From Alphaproteobacteria bacterium (lineage in GTDB: Bacteria; Pseudomonadota; Alphaproteobacteria; Holosporales; Holosporaceae): a DNA stretch of 12,013 nt. The stretch lies in assembly GCA_016870135.1 (NCBI GenBank), contig VGCF01000024.1, forward strand, positions 1 to 12,013. Direction: 5' to 3'. The stretch's first letter is position 1. Each line of letters begins with the position of its first letter. Below the pieces are notes generated by a model. The model had not been told where the DNA came from. It did not search any database and saw only the letters and a list, made by a program, of their open reading frames with translations. Made by a program: the position numbers and the translations under genes. Of the stretch, positions 1 through 6,477 are shown piece after piece.

Positions 1-736
1 CATAGGCCCGATTTCGGCCTTGGGGACAATGGCTGGTTAGGATTAAATCACCGATACCTGCAAAGGATAACATGGTTTCAGGATATCCTTTTTTTTCTTG
101 AACAATCGCACTGATTTCCTTGGCACACAGGGTTAAAAACGTGGCCGACATATTGTATCCCATATTGCTTTGTTGCAATAAACCGTAACCAATGGCCATG
201 ACATTTTTTAATGCTCCCCACCAGGATACGCCGGTGACATCGGTGCTGGTTTCCAGCAAAATCCGCGAGGGAAACAGGCTTTTGGTTTGTACCAACACAT
301 CCTCGTTTTTACAAGCAAGGGTTATGCCACAAGGTAAGTGATGGGTGATTTCACTGGCAATATTAGGTCCGCTGATGACACCCAGCGTGGCCTTTGGAAA
401 ATAATGCTGAACACTCTGATACAGAGGATTGCCCGATGCATTATCCAACCCCTTGGATGCAATCCAAATGATATCAGGGGAAATGTTGGCCGACGCCATA
501 ACGCGACACAGCTGGCCCACATACTGAACAGAAACGGCAATAACGATGTGGGACTCTGGGCCCAGAGCATCTGTCAGACATGTGGAAGCACCCGGTTTAG
601 GCGTACGATTCCACAAGGCAACAGAGTGACGGTTTTCTCTGATCAATTCAGCCAGGGCAGACCCCCATGCGCCAGCCCCGAAAATTTTAACAGAGGCGGG
701 CAGAGTAGGGTGTAAAGGCATAGATCCTGAGCCCAT
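1..736 (-). CDS. gpsA: Glycerol-3-phosphate dehydrogenase [NAD(P)+] GpsA, C-terminus off the window
   Basis: GpsA reduces dihydroxyacetone phosphate to sn-glycerol-3-phosphate in the cytosol, supplying the backbone for phospholipids. About 245 residues are visible; family members are about 330, so roughly the last 85-90 lie beyond the left edge. The Rossmann motif GAGAWGSALA is near residues 20-29. SGPNIASEI matches the family's SGPxxAxE block. KNVMAIG carries the expected catalytic Lys near residue 177. GIGDLILT followed by GRNRAY matches the conserved GxGDLxxT...SRN region. I chose the ATG at 736 because AAGGA lies ten bases upstream; an in-frame ATG at 721 also has a close AGGA but with only three bases of spacing. 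The gene follows the HU gene by about 30 bases with no terminator seen, so cotranscription is likely. The identification is secure. Confidence 0.95.
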   Translation of the reverse strand, partial: MGSGSMPLHPTLPASVKIFGAGAWGSALAELIRENRHSVALWNRTPKPGASTCLTDALGPESHIVIAVSVQYVGQLCRVMASANISPDIIWIASKGLDNASGNPLYQSVQHYFPKATLGVISGPNIASEITHHLPCGITLACKNEDVLVQTKSLFPSRILLETSTDVTGVSWWGALKNVMAIGYGLLQQSNMGYNMSATFLTLCAKEISAIVQEKKGYPETMLSFAGIGDLILTSHCPQGRNRAY

Positions 737-766
737 AAATGATGGATCCTTTTTCAGAAAGGAAAC

Positions 767-1090
767 TTATCCAACGGTGGCTGGATTGATTTTTTCTCTT
801 AATTGAGATCCTGGGCGAAAGGTGGGTACCACAGAGGCTGGGACATGAATTTCTGCCCCCGTTGCAGGATTGCGTGCGGTACTGGCTTTACGATCGCGGG
901 TACTGAAAATACCAAAACCCGTCAAGCGCACGTCATGGCGTTGCTGTAAATGATCGGATGTAATGTCGATAAAGGAATCAAGTACTTTTTCTACATCGCT
1001 TTGCGACATATGAAGATGATCGGCAATTTCTTTGACCAGATTTTTTTTTGTGATTTTTGACTGACTAGCAAGTGTATTTGTAACAGACAT
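767..1090 (-). CDS. hupB: HU/IHF-family histone-like DNA-binding protein
   Basis: This 107-residue protein belongs to the HU/IHF family of small dimeric nucleoid proteins that bend and compact DNA. The N-terminal helical part (KKNLVKEIADHL and the following helix) leads into the glycine turn LTGFGIF. The DNA-binding beta arm follows, with RNPATGAEI containing the proline that intercalates between base pairs. The end VPxFRPGxxLREKIN is the typical C-terminal strand and helix. HU proteins are usually 90-95 residues; the extra length is an N-terminal extension of about ten Ser/Thr-rich residues and a short tail. The start is well supported: CAGGAG lies seven bases before the ATG. The porin ends only about 38 bases upstream and gpsA begins about 30 bases downstream. 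Whether it acts as HU or as one IHF subunit cannot be decided here; HU is favoured. Confidence 0.93.
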   Translation of the reverse strand: MSVTNTLASQSKITKKNLVKEIADHLHMSQSDVEKVLDSFIDITSDHLQQRHDVRLTGFGIFSTRDRKASTARNPATGAEIHVPASVVPTFRPGSQLREKINPATVG

Positions 1091-1128
1091 GGTTTGGCTC
1101 CTGAAAATGAAATGAATGGTGTAAGGGG

Positions 1129-2685
1129 TTAAAATTGAACTTTGACACCCACAATCGCCGTGTTCGTAAAATTAGATTTGCCTGGAACACCAGAAAAATC
1201 AAAACGTGTCAGTGATGGTATCATGGTACTGGTATATGCCCAATCAGGGTTATTCAATTTGAATGTTCCCAGTTCGACATACGGCACAACACCAGGCATG
1301 GCGTTGTATTGGGTAGACAGAATATACCCCTGGCAAGTGGCCTTTTCACTTTTGGTTTGGCCTTCCCCTAAAAATCCAGTTCTGACGCTGGATTGTAAAT
1401 AGGACAAACTGATGCCATAGGTATCCCCGGTATACCCCAAAGACATATTAACGATTTGTCCGTTACCCGCAGCAGAGGCCACGTATTTTTTGGGTTCAAA
1501 GGTGGTGTCTGATCCATTGAATGTAATGGTTCCCGGCTTAATGCCCTCAGACACCTCATTGCCGTCTTCATCCAATATGATGGGATTGTAATCGTTTTTC
1601 AGCATATGGGATTTTCCGTTATGCATGTACTCGATTCCAAAGGAAATAGGACCCAGCGTGATGACGCCACCCAACTGATAGGCGTTGGTGTTAAAACGCT
1701 GTAACTCGTTACCGGTGAGTTCTGGCGATCCCTCTTGGGTGATTTTTCCGTCTACGGTAATTTGAGGGACTGCATCTTGGGGAAGCAGGGGTTTTTCTGG
1801 TTGGGTTTTGGCTGTGATTTGAACAAATGACAATCCAAAGCTGCCGTTATTCCATTGGGTTAAATAGTTAACGCCCCAGGCAATGCTGTTCAGATCAAAA
1901 GGTGAAAAAGCCTTACTCAGAGGGGAAGCCCCAGTGTTTAGTCCCATTTCACCCTGATGCATCGTATTGGGTGTATAGGAAACAGAGGCCTGTAACCCTT
2001 TCAGTATACCCTGCCTGATGCGCGCAGAAATATAGCGCACTTTGGTCGCTGTCCCTGTATATCCTGCAATACTGGGATAGAGTATAACCCCTGTGGTTTC
2101 TGGTAAAAACTTTCCAAAACCCGTCCCATAAAATGCTCCCGATCCTTGGGCCACGTCCCCTGCGCCCATGGGGGTGACATCTTCGACACCATAGGTGTTA
2201 CCCAGAGCAAGCGTTCCAAATAGACCATTATCAAACAACAGGTAGGCCTCTTTGACCGCACCCCTGCTACCAGCCCCTTGGTTGATGTTATACGACCCCA
2301 CCAACGATATGGTCCAATCGTCGACTTGTTTAGACGCTGTAATGGTGAATCTTGAACTGTTGATCAAGAACATGTTGCTGGCATTATAGGTGTTAAAAGG
2401 TGTGCTGTCTGTTTGAAACAATTTTTGAAATCCCTTACCAGAAAACAAAAAAGTTTGCTGTTTTTGATTTTGACCAAAAGGCATTTCAAACATCATTTTT
2501 CCGCTGAATACCACCTCAAACCCGTTTTTAGCAGAGGATAAGGATGGTGCTTTTGCCGGAGCATCCTCCGCAATCACACCAGTATGCAGTAAACAGCACA
2601 ACGCTGCTAAAAAATGATAGCGCAACACACATGTTTGTTTGAAATACTTCAGTACGTGTATATCACGGGTTTTTCCAGAAAACAA
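1129..2685 (-). CDS. Outer-membrane porin, 16-18-strand type
   Basis: A general porin would form a beta-barrel channel in the outer membrane for small solutes. The mature part shows alternating amphipathic strands with many Gly and aromatic residues, for example FSGKMMFEM near its start and FGTLALGNTYG, a turn typical of Gram-negative porins. It ends in VKVQF with a terminal Phe, the signal recognised by BamA. A signal peptide is visible (hydrophobic FLAALCCLLHTGVIA, likely cut before EDAP). The start is uncertain. The open frame reaches a GTG at 2751. I chose the TTG at 2685 because AAGAGG lies nine bases upstream. A GTG at 2628 would give a compact 20-residue signal peptide but has no ribosome site. 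A long acidic loop around the segment DEDGNEVSEG may be an extracellular loop. Family is clear; subfamily and substrate are unknown. Confidence 0.85.
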   Translation of the reverse strand: MFSGKTRDIHVLKYFKQTCVLRYHFLAALCCLLHTGVIAEDAPAKAPSLSSAKNGFEVVFSGKMMFEMPFGQNQKQQTFLFSGKGFQKLFQTDSTPFNTYNASNMFLINSSRFTITASKQVDDWTISLVGSYNINQGAGSRGAVKEAYLLFDNGLFGTLALGNTYGVEDVTPMGAGDVAQGSGAFYGTGFGKFLPETTGVILYPSIAGYTGTATKVRYISARIRQGILKGLQASVSYTPNTMHQGEMGLNTGASPLSKAFSPFDLNSIAWGVNYLTQWNNGSFGLSFVQITAKTQPEKPLLPQDAVPQITVDGKITQEGSPELTGNELQRFNTNAYQLGGVITLGPISFGIEYMHNGKSHMLKNDYNPIILDEDGNEVSEGIKPGTITFNGSDTTFEPKKYVASAAGNGQIVNMSLGYTGDTYGISLSYLQSSVRTGFLGEGQTKSEKATCQGYILSTQYNAMPGVVPYVELGTFKLNNPDWAYTSTMIPSLTRFDFSGVPGKSNFTNTAIVGVKVQF

Positions 2686-2805
2686 GGGAAAATGCCTCTT
2701 TCTTACCGTTTTTTTTACAAATAACCTATAAAATGCGCCTTTTGCATCCACACATCCCCGTCCATATGAATTTTTAAAACAGAATCACCAGTTGTATTTC
2801 ATGGG

Positions 2806-3609
2806 TTATTGGAATAACAGAGATGTCAAAAAATAGTTTAACAACAAGATGTATATACTGGATTGGACCACACTGCGGGTTGTGGACAAACCAACGCCTT
2901 GGGTTCCCCCTGTGGTATAGTATCCCTGGTAACACCCCATCAAAGAAATGGTCAGTCCGAACACACTGGCTTTGATCATGCCGGCCCCCAAATCGGCCCA
3001 GACCAGTACCTCTAAAATTTTGACGATATATTGGCTCCACATCATGGAACAATGGCTGGTGGCAATGATGCCGCCGCCTACAATACCCACCACATCAGCC
3101 AACAGGATTAAACAGGGCATGGCCAACGTGGCTGATACTATTCGCGGCACCACCAGATATCCCAAAGGATTAGTGGACAACGTCACCAAGGCATCAATTT
3201 GATCCGTCACACGCATGGTTGACACCTCGGCTGTCATAGACGACCCCCATCGACCGGCCATCATTAATCCACCCAATACGGGGGCCAATTCCCTGACAAT
3301 GGACAAGGTTACGATGTGGGGCAAGGTGGCTTCGGCAGAAAAACTGGCAAAGGCCGATGCGCTCTGCAGGGCCAAAACCATACCCGTAAACAGGGCCGTT
3401 AAGGCCATCAAGGGAATGGATTGAAACGCCATGTCCCGCCATTGATTCAGAAAAAGGCATTTGTAAAATGGCCCCTGAATGGCGGCCGTTAATGTGAGCA
3501 CGCAAAACCGGAAAAAGGAAAGGGATTGACAAAAAATCCAAAAGGCATCTTTGATGCTCTGATATATTTTTTTCAGTATAAAAAAACCCTGGGACATAAA
3601 ATGTTTCAT
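2806..3609 (-). CDS. mlaE: MlaE-family ABC transporter permease (phospholipid/lipid transport)
   Basis: MlaE is the inner-membrane permease of the Mla lipid transporter, which moves phospholipids between inner and outer membranes with MlaF (ATPase), MlaD (MCE protein) and MlaB. The family block is well preserved: IVRELAPVLGGLMMAGRWGS, then TAEVSTMRVTDQIDAL (family consensus AE...M.V.EQIDAL), NPLGYLVVPR, and further membrane helices to the C-terminus. Length with the ATG at 3609 is 267 residues, close to the usual 260. The frame is open up to a GTG at 3639, but that has no ribosome site; neither start has a strong one. No mlaF or mlaD lies next to it: a broken SDR is upstream and a porin downstream. 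The partners must be elsewhere in the genome or absent. Confidence 0.92.
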   Translation of the reverse strand: MKHFMSQGFFILKKIYQSIKDAFWIFCQSLSFFRFCVLTLTAAIQGPFYKCLFLNQWRDMAFQSIPLMALTALFTGMVLALQSASAFASFSAEATLPHIVTLSIVRELAPVLGGLMMAGRWGSSMTAEVSTMRVTDQIDALVTLSTNPLGYLVVPRIVSATLAMPCLILLADVVGIVGGGIIATSHCSMMWSQYIVKILEVLVWADLGAGMIKASVFGLTISLMGCYQGYYTTGGTQGVGLSTTRSVVQSSIYILLLNYFLTSLLFQ

Positions 3610-3697
3610 GCATTGCGCTTGTTCTTTATTTATACGCACAGATTGGGGAAAAGGCTATGTCTTTGCTGGCCTGTTCACAGGATCAAACGCGCCACAT

Positions 3698-4438
3698 TCA
3701 GGCCATCCATTGCCCACCATTGACGTCAATGGTGGATCCTGCAATGAACGAGGCCGGTTTAGAGCATAAAAACAGGATCAAATCTGCAATTTCCTCTGGT
3801 ATACCCACACGTTTCAAGGGGATAGATTTCATGCATGATTCCAAAATATTTGGGCAAACCCGATCAACATCATCGGTGCGAATATGACCTGTGGCTACCA
3901 TATTGGCTGCAACGCCATAGGTGCCGACTTCGTGGGCCAATGCCTTGGTGAACCCCATAATTCCCCCACTGACAGTGCTGGTCATACAGGCCGATTTTGA
4001 ACTGCATACGCCATGAAAAGACCCCACCGTAATGATACGGTCATAGCCCTGGCGACACATATTTTCCGTTACACAATGGGTCAAGGCAAACATGCCGTCC
4101 AATGGAATATTTACACCCGATTGCCATTGCCGCAAGGTGCTGTGATTGAGCGATTGATTTGGATAAGCGCGTACATGGTGAATGAGAACAGAGATGTGGC
4201 CCCAGTGGTTGGAACTATCCGATACGGCGCTTTGACAATCTGACCAAGAGGACAGAGACCATTCCATAATGGGAATACCCGTTTCTGCTGTAAAAGAGCG
4301 CGCCAAAGACCAATCATTTTGATGATGTGCCACCACCATATACCCCTGTGCATGCAGGGTTTGTCAAATGGACGCCCCGATGGCTTCAGTGCCGTGGGTT
4401 ACCAGCGCTATTTTGTTGGCAGAAGATTCTTGGCTCAT
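3698..4438 (-). pseudogene. phaB: PhaB-like SDR (acetoacetyl-CoA reductase family), in-frame TGA and lost active site
   Basis: The reading frame from ATG 4438 gives an SDR closest in memory to PhaB, the NADPH acetoacetyl-CoA reductase of polyhydroxybutyrate synthesis. Recognisable parts are KIALVTHG...AIGASI, IPLDGMFALT, GFTKALAHEVGTYGV, IPLKRVGIPEEIADLI and the ending TIDVNGGQWMA. Codon 25 (4364-4366) is TGA where PhaB proteins usually have Cys in AICQRL. The rest stays open for 213 codons, so restart at ATG 4339 is possible. The active site is also gone: where the family has YxxxK, the aligned residues are Thr and Ser; the NNAG motif reads HHVR; and TGxxxGIG reads THGTEAIG. These changes argue for a long-inactive enzyme rather than a sequencing error alone. 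The ATG directly follows the TGA of the small upstream ORF, suggesting past translational coupling. A noncatalytic retained protein is the alternative. Confidence 0.8.
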
Positions 4439-4579
4439 TCAGTTCACCATTCCAGCGTTGAATTGCTGGACAAAATAGGGGTCCATTAAAGATTGGTTTT
4501 CAATCAGATTAACCCCTGAACATGCCAGTCCAGCCACCAGATACACCCCCCCCAACAGTCCTATTATTTTTGACATCAT
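4439..4579 (-). CDS. Small hydrophobic ORF (46 aa), possible membrane peptide or lipoprotein
   Basis: This ORF starts with ATGATG at 4579 and encodes 46 residues: a Lys-containing start, a hydrophobic stretch (IIGLLGGVYLVAGLAC) and a polar tail ending in QQFNAGMVN. The Cys after GLA resembles a lipobox but the -3 position is Gly, so lipidation is doubtful; a single membrane segment is equally possible. Its TGA stop is immediately followed by the ATG of the broken SDR, a tight junction that favours it being a genuine gene of that operon. No Shine-Dalgarno is visible; the 5' side is instead occupied by a 7-bp inverted repeat (4581-4611). A run of eight G in codons 9-12 (plus-strand C run at 4546-4553) could slip and shift the frame. 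I do not recognise a family. Confidence 0.45.
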   Translation of the reverse strand: MMSKIIGLLGGVYLVAGLACSGVNLIENQSLMDPYFVQQFNAGMVN

Positions 4580-4691
4580 TGTGGAACGTTTTGTGGGCTA
4601 TGTTGTTCCACGTTATCATGGTGAGTTTAAAAAACCATCAATGACAAATGTGAGGGGTTTTCCTTAAAATATCTAATAAAAACGATGTAAA

Positions 4692-5237
4692 TCATCCTGC
4701 GGCCCCAAAATCGGATGTTATGCTGGTGGTACTGGGTGAAACAAACATGGCCCGGATGCCAAATAAATCCATACCACCGGACACACCGGCATAATCCTTC
4801 ATCAGGGCAGAGGAATTTTGAGCACTGGTGGACAAAATGGCCAAATATTCTGGTGGCATGCCTTTTAGAGACAAGGTACCATTGGGTGATCGATGGCCCG
4901 ACAGTTCTGGATTGGAAAAGAGTGTCATGTCCTTGGTCGTGAACATCGTACGCGATGAAGGTGACCGGCGCGTGTGTGTATCCTGTCCCAATTGGTTCAA
5001 ACACACGGGTTTCCAACACTCCGACAGCTGGTGCTTAGATTTCCCCCCACTTTGCCTTGGCAACCCAACGGTATTGAACCGGTCGGTATTGGATTCTGTT
5101 GGTGTTAACCAAACATCGCATTGAACGGCCTGGGTTAAGCCCAGCAACACCATGTATTTAAAAAATAGATGTCTCACTTTTTCAATTGTTTTTGAAATAT
5201 TTATTGAATTATGGTCCTGAAAAATATAAAAATGCAT
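4692..5237 (-). CDS. Hypothetical exported protein B
   Basis: This 181-residue ORF is not one I recognise. Its ATG at 5237 follows directly on the TAG stop of the upstream gene A, which suggests translation by coupling, since there is no Shine-Dalgarno. A signal peptide is visible at about residues 21-40 (VRHLFFKYMVLLGLTQAVQC, cut before DVW). A GTG at 5177 would start exactly at this signal and give a standard 20-residue leader, so the true start may be there. The mature part is rich in Ser, Thr, Pro and Asn, has one Cys-x4-Cys pair (CWKPVC), and ends in a glycine-containing stretch, DFGAAG, before TGA. No enzyme motif is seen. A second open frame overlaps it, but this frame is preferred because it carries the signal peptide and the neat junction. 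Confidence 0.55.
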   Translation of the reverse strand: MHFYIFQDHNSINISKTIEKVRHLFFKYMVLLGLTQAVQCDVWLTPTESNTDRFNTVGLPRQSGGKSKHQLSECWKPVCLNQLGQDTHTRRSPSSRTMFTTKDMTLFSNPELSGHRSPNGTLSLKGMPPEYLAILSTSAQNSSALMKDYAGVSGGMDLFGIRAMFVSPSTTSITSDFGAAG

Positions 5238-5816
5238 CTATTTTGCAGAATGGTTTCTGTTGTTCTTCAAAAAATGACACCCCAATGTGGCCAGGCGTTT
5301 AGACCACATCAGCATGTCCGACTCCGAGCACGTGTTTGAGGATATACCGTACAGTGGTGCTGTGGATTGAGAAATAACATGTCCGTGGCGATTCACCCAG
5401 TGATGCCCCCCTGTATCCAGCCAGGCTGTTTCTTGCAGTTCTGGGTCTAGCAGGTCAAAAAAAGAGATTGTAAACACCGGCCAATCGGGTGTGGCTACTC
5501 CTTTGGTAAAGGATTGACCGGCTCTGGTTGCGGTAAAGGGCCCCGGTTCATTTAATGTCGCCATACTGGTGATGGTATAATGGTGGGGTAATTGGTGCCA
5601 AAGGGTGGGCAATACGACTTCGCAGGCAGGCTTGGGGTCGGAATGTATAACCCATGCCACAGGCTGTAATGAATCAGGGTGAAGACGGGGCGTTTGATCA
5701 AGGTTCGTTGAAATCAGGTCGTCTTTCTGCCATATCGCTATGGCCACAAGGGGAAAAGTCAACAGAGTAAGAATATGGGACATGGGAATAAAACACAGGT
5801 GATTTGGTCTGACCAT
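5238..5816 (-). CDS. Hypothetical membrane-anchored or exported protein A
   Basis: This gene encodes about 192 residues with a short polar N-terminus, one hydrophobic segment (HILTLLTFPLVAIAIW) and a long, presumably periplasmic, domain ending in LKNNRNHSAK. The segment could be an uncleaved anchor or a signal peptide; it lacks the Gly-Phe-x4-Glu cleavage pattern of type IV prepilins. Three Cys lie in the soluble part (PACEVV, NTCSES, LGCHFL). No known domain is recognised. The start is unsure: the frame is open to a TTG at 5840, with ATGs at 5816 and 5783, none with a good ribosome site. It lies about 90 bases after the cysteine-rich gene and its TAG touches the ATG of gene B. Both may belong to one exported set next to the divergent secretin, but no functional link is shown by the sequence. 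Confidence 0.55.
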   Translation of the reverse strand: MVRPNHLCFIPMSHILTLLTFPLVAIAIWQKDDLISTNLDQTPRLHPDSLQPVAWVIHSDPKPACEVVLPTLWHQLPHHYTITSMATLNEPGPFTATRAGQSFTKGVATPDWPVFTISFFDLLDPELQETAWLDTGGHHWVNRHGHVISQSTAPLYGISSNTCSESDMLMWSKRLATLGCHFLKNNRNHSAK

Positions 5817-5853
5817 ACCAATGGATAGAGACGGATGCAATCCTGTGGGATGC

Positions 5854-5877
5854 CCAGAGGAAGAAAACTCCCTCTGG
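5854..5877 (+). terminator. Hairpin with plus-strand T-run
   Basis: CCAGAGG at 5854-5860 pairs with CCTCTGG at 5871-5877, and the stem can be lengthened by an A-T pair and a G-T wobble. On the plus strand it is followed by TTTTT, the form of an intrinsic terminator. No plus-strand gene precedes it. On the minus strand, the sense direction of gene A, there is no T-run, so it would be a leader hairpin between the cysteine-rich gene and gene A. Which role, if any, is real is unknown. Confidence 0.35.
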
Positions 5878-5908
5878 TTTTTGGCCCATTAACAACAAGC
5901 CGCCGATC

Positions 5909-6217
5909 TTACATGCAGCATGCAGAAGTGTCGCATGGGTTGCAAGAAGTGTCCAGAATCACTGGCTTTGCACAGGGGTCGCACTTTACGACAACAGGCG
6001 TGGCACATGGTCTGCATGCAGGCGCCAAATTGACGGTGGCCATTTTTTGACCACATGCGTCTTTATTGATGCAAATATTTGTTGCGAACTGTTTTGTGTT
6101 TAAACTGTTTGTGGCAATGGTGACGACCTGTGATGAGCATGGCGATACGGCGAAAGATTCGGCGTTAACGCTGAATGCGCAAGATAACAGGGCCAAAGTG
6201 GCGATTAATTTTTTCAT
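5909..6217 (-). CDS. Secreted cysteine-rich small protein with CxPC repeats
   Basis: This 102-residue ORF has a textbook signal peptide (MKKLIATLALLSCAFSVNA, cut before ESFAV), so it is exported to the periplasm or beyond. The mature part of about 83 residues holds eleven Cys. Three CxPC units (CRPC, CDPC, CNPC) are spaced 11 and 13 residues apart in the C-terminal third, separated by short Val/Pro segments, and the protein ends in ACCM. This could make a disulfide-linked surface protein or a metal-binding one; I do not recognise a family. The start is secure: AAGGAG lies seven bases before the ATG, the strongest ribosome site in the window. A TATAAT at 6281-6276 gives a plausible promoter. 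The GACACTTCT nonamer occurs twice 18-21 bases apart near the 3' end, so the repeats may have grown by small duplications. Confidence 0.8.
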   Translation of the reverse strand: MKKLIATLALLSCAFSVNAESFAVSPCSSQVVTIATNSLNTKQFATNICINKDACGQKMATVNLAPACRPCATPVVVKCDPCAKPVILDTSCNPCDTSACCM

Positions 6218-6275
6218 GAGAATTCTCCTTTTTTGTATTTTTAAAAATAGCTGTTAAAAGCTCTATGTGTATTTT

Positions 6276-6281
6276 ATTATA
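6276..6281 (-). promoter_or_regulatory. Promoter -10 of the cysteine-rich gene
   Basis: Reading the minus strand, a perfect TATAAT lies about 60 bases before the ATG of the cysteine-rich gene, in very AT-rich DNA. Upstream -35 candidates (TTGTTC with an 18-base spacer, or TTCAGA with 16) are weak. The -10 sits in a perfect 12-base palindrome, TATTATATAATA (6275-6286), which also presents TATAAT on the plus strand. Confidence 0.5.
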
Positions 6282-6420
6282 TAATATTTGAAAAAATTCT
6301 GAACAATACATACTAAATCAGGATTATTTGTATTTTTTGGTTTTTAGGTGGTTTTTTGATGTTTTCTTAAAACCACGCATCACCAGAAAATATTGGAAAA
6401 GAATGGCAATGCTGTATCCA

Positions 6421-6449
6421 TTGACCACTGTGTGATTTTTGTAAACAAT
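6421..6449 (+). promoter_or_regulatory. Candidate sigma-70 promoter of the secretin gene
   Basis: TTGACC at 6421-6426 matches five of six -35 bases. AACAAT at 6444-6449 matches four of six -10 bases after a 17-base spacer. A transcript from here would have a leader of about 20 bases before the GTG at 6478. It is the best match between the palindrome and the secretin start, but it is only a motif match. Confidence 0.35.
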
Positions 6450-6477
6450 AAGAAATGATATTGGTTGGGATGTAGGT

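Noticed and set aside
3667..3705. Inverted repeat TGGCCTG/CAGGCCA around the SDR stop as a terminator
   Set aside because: The loop is 25 bases and no T-run follows on either strand; probably chance.
4364..4366. TGA read as Trp or Cys (recoded UGA) in the SDR
   Set aside because: TGA is the natural stop of ftsK, xthA, the SDR itself, gene B and the small ORF, and the SDR also lacks catalytic residues, so recoding is not needed.
4627..5019. Open frame of 130 codons overlapping gene B on the minus strand
   Set aside because: His/Arg/Tyr-rich composition, no ribosome site and no signal peptide; the B frame has a signal peptide and a stop-start junction. A frameshift between the two cannot be fully excluded.
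5238..5816. Gene A as a type IV prepilin for the neighbouring secretin
   Set aside because: The hydrophobic segment lacks the Gly|Phe cleavage site and the Glu at position 5 of prepilins.
5698..5898. Minus-strand frame of 66 codons overlapping the start of gene A
   Set aside because: Starts at TTG, has no signal or domain and is overlapped by the better-supported A frame.
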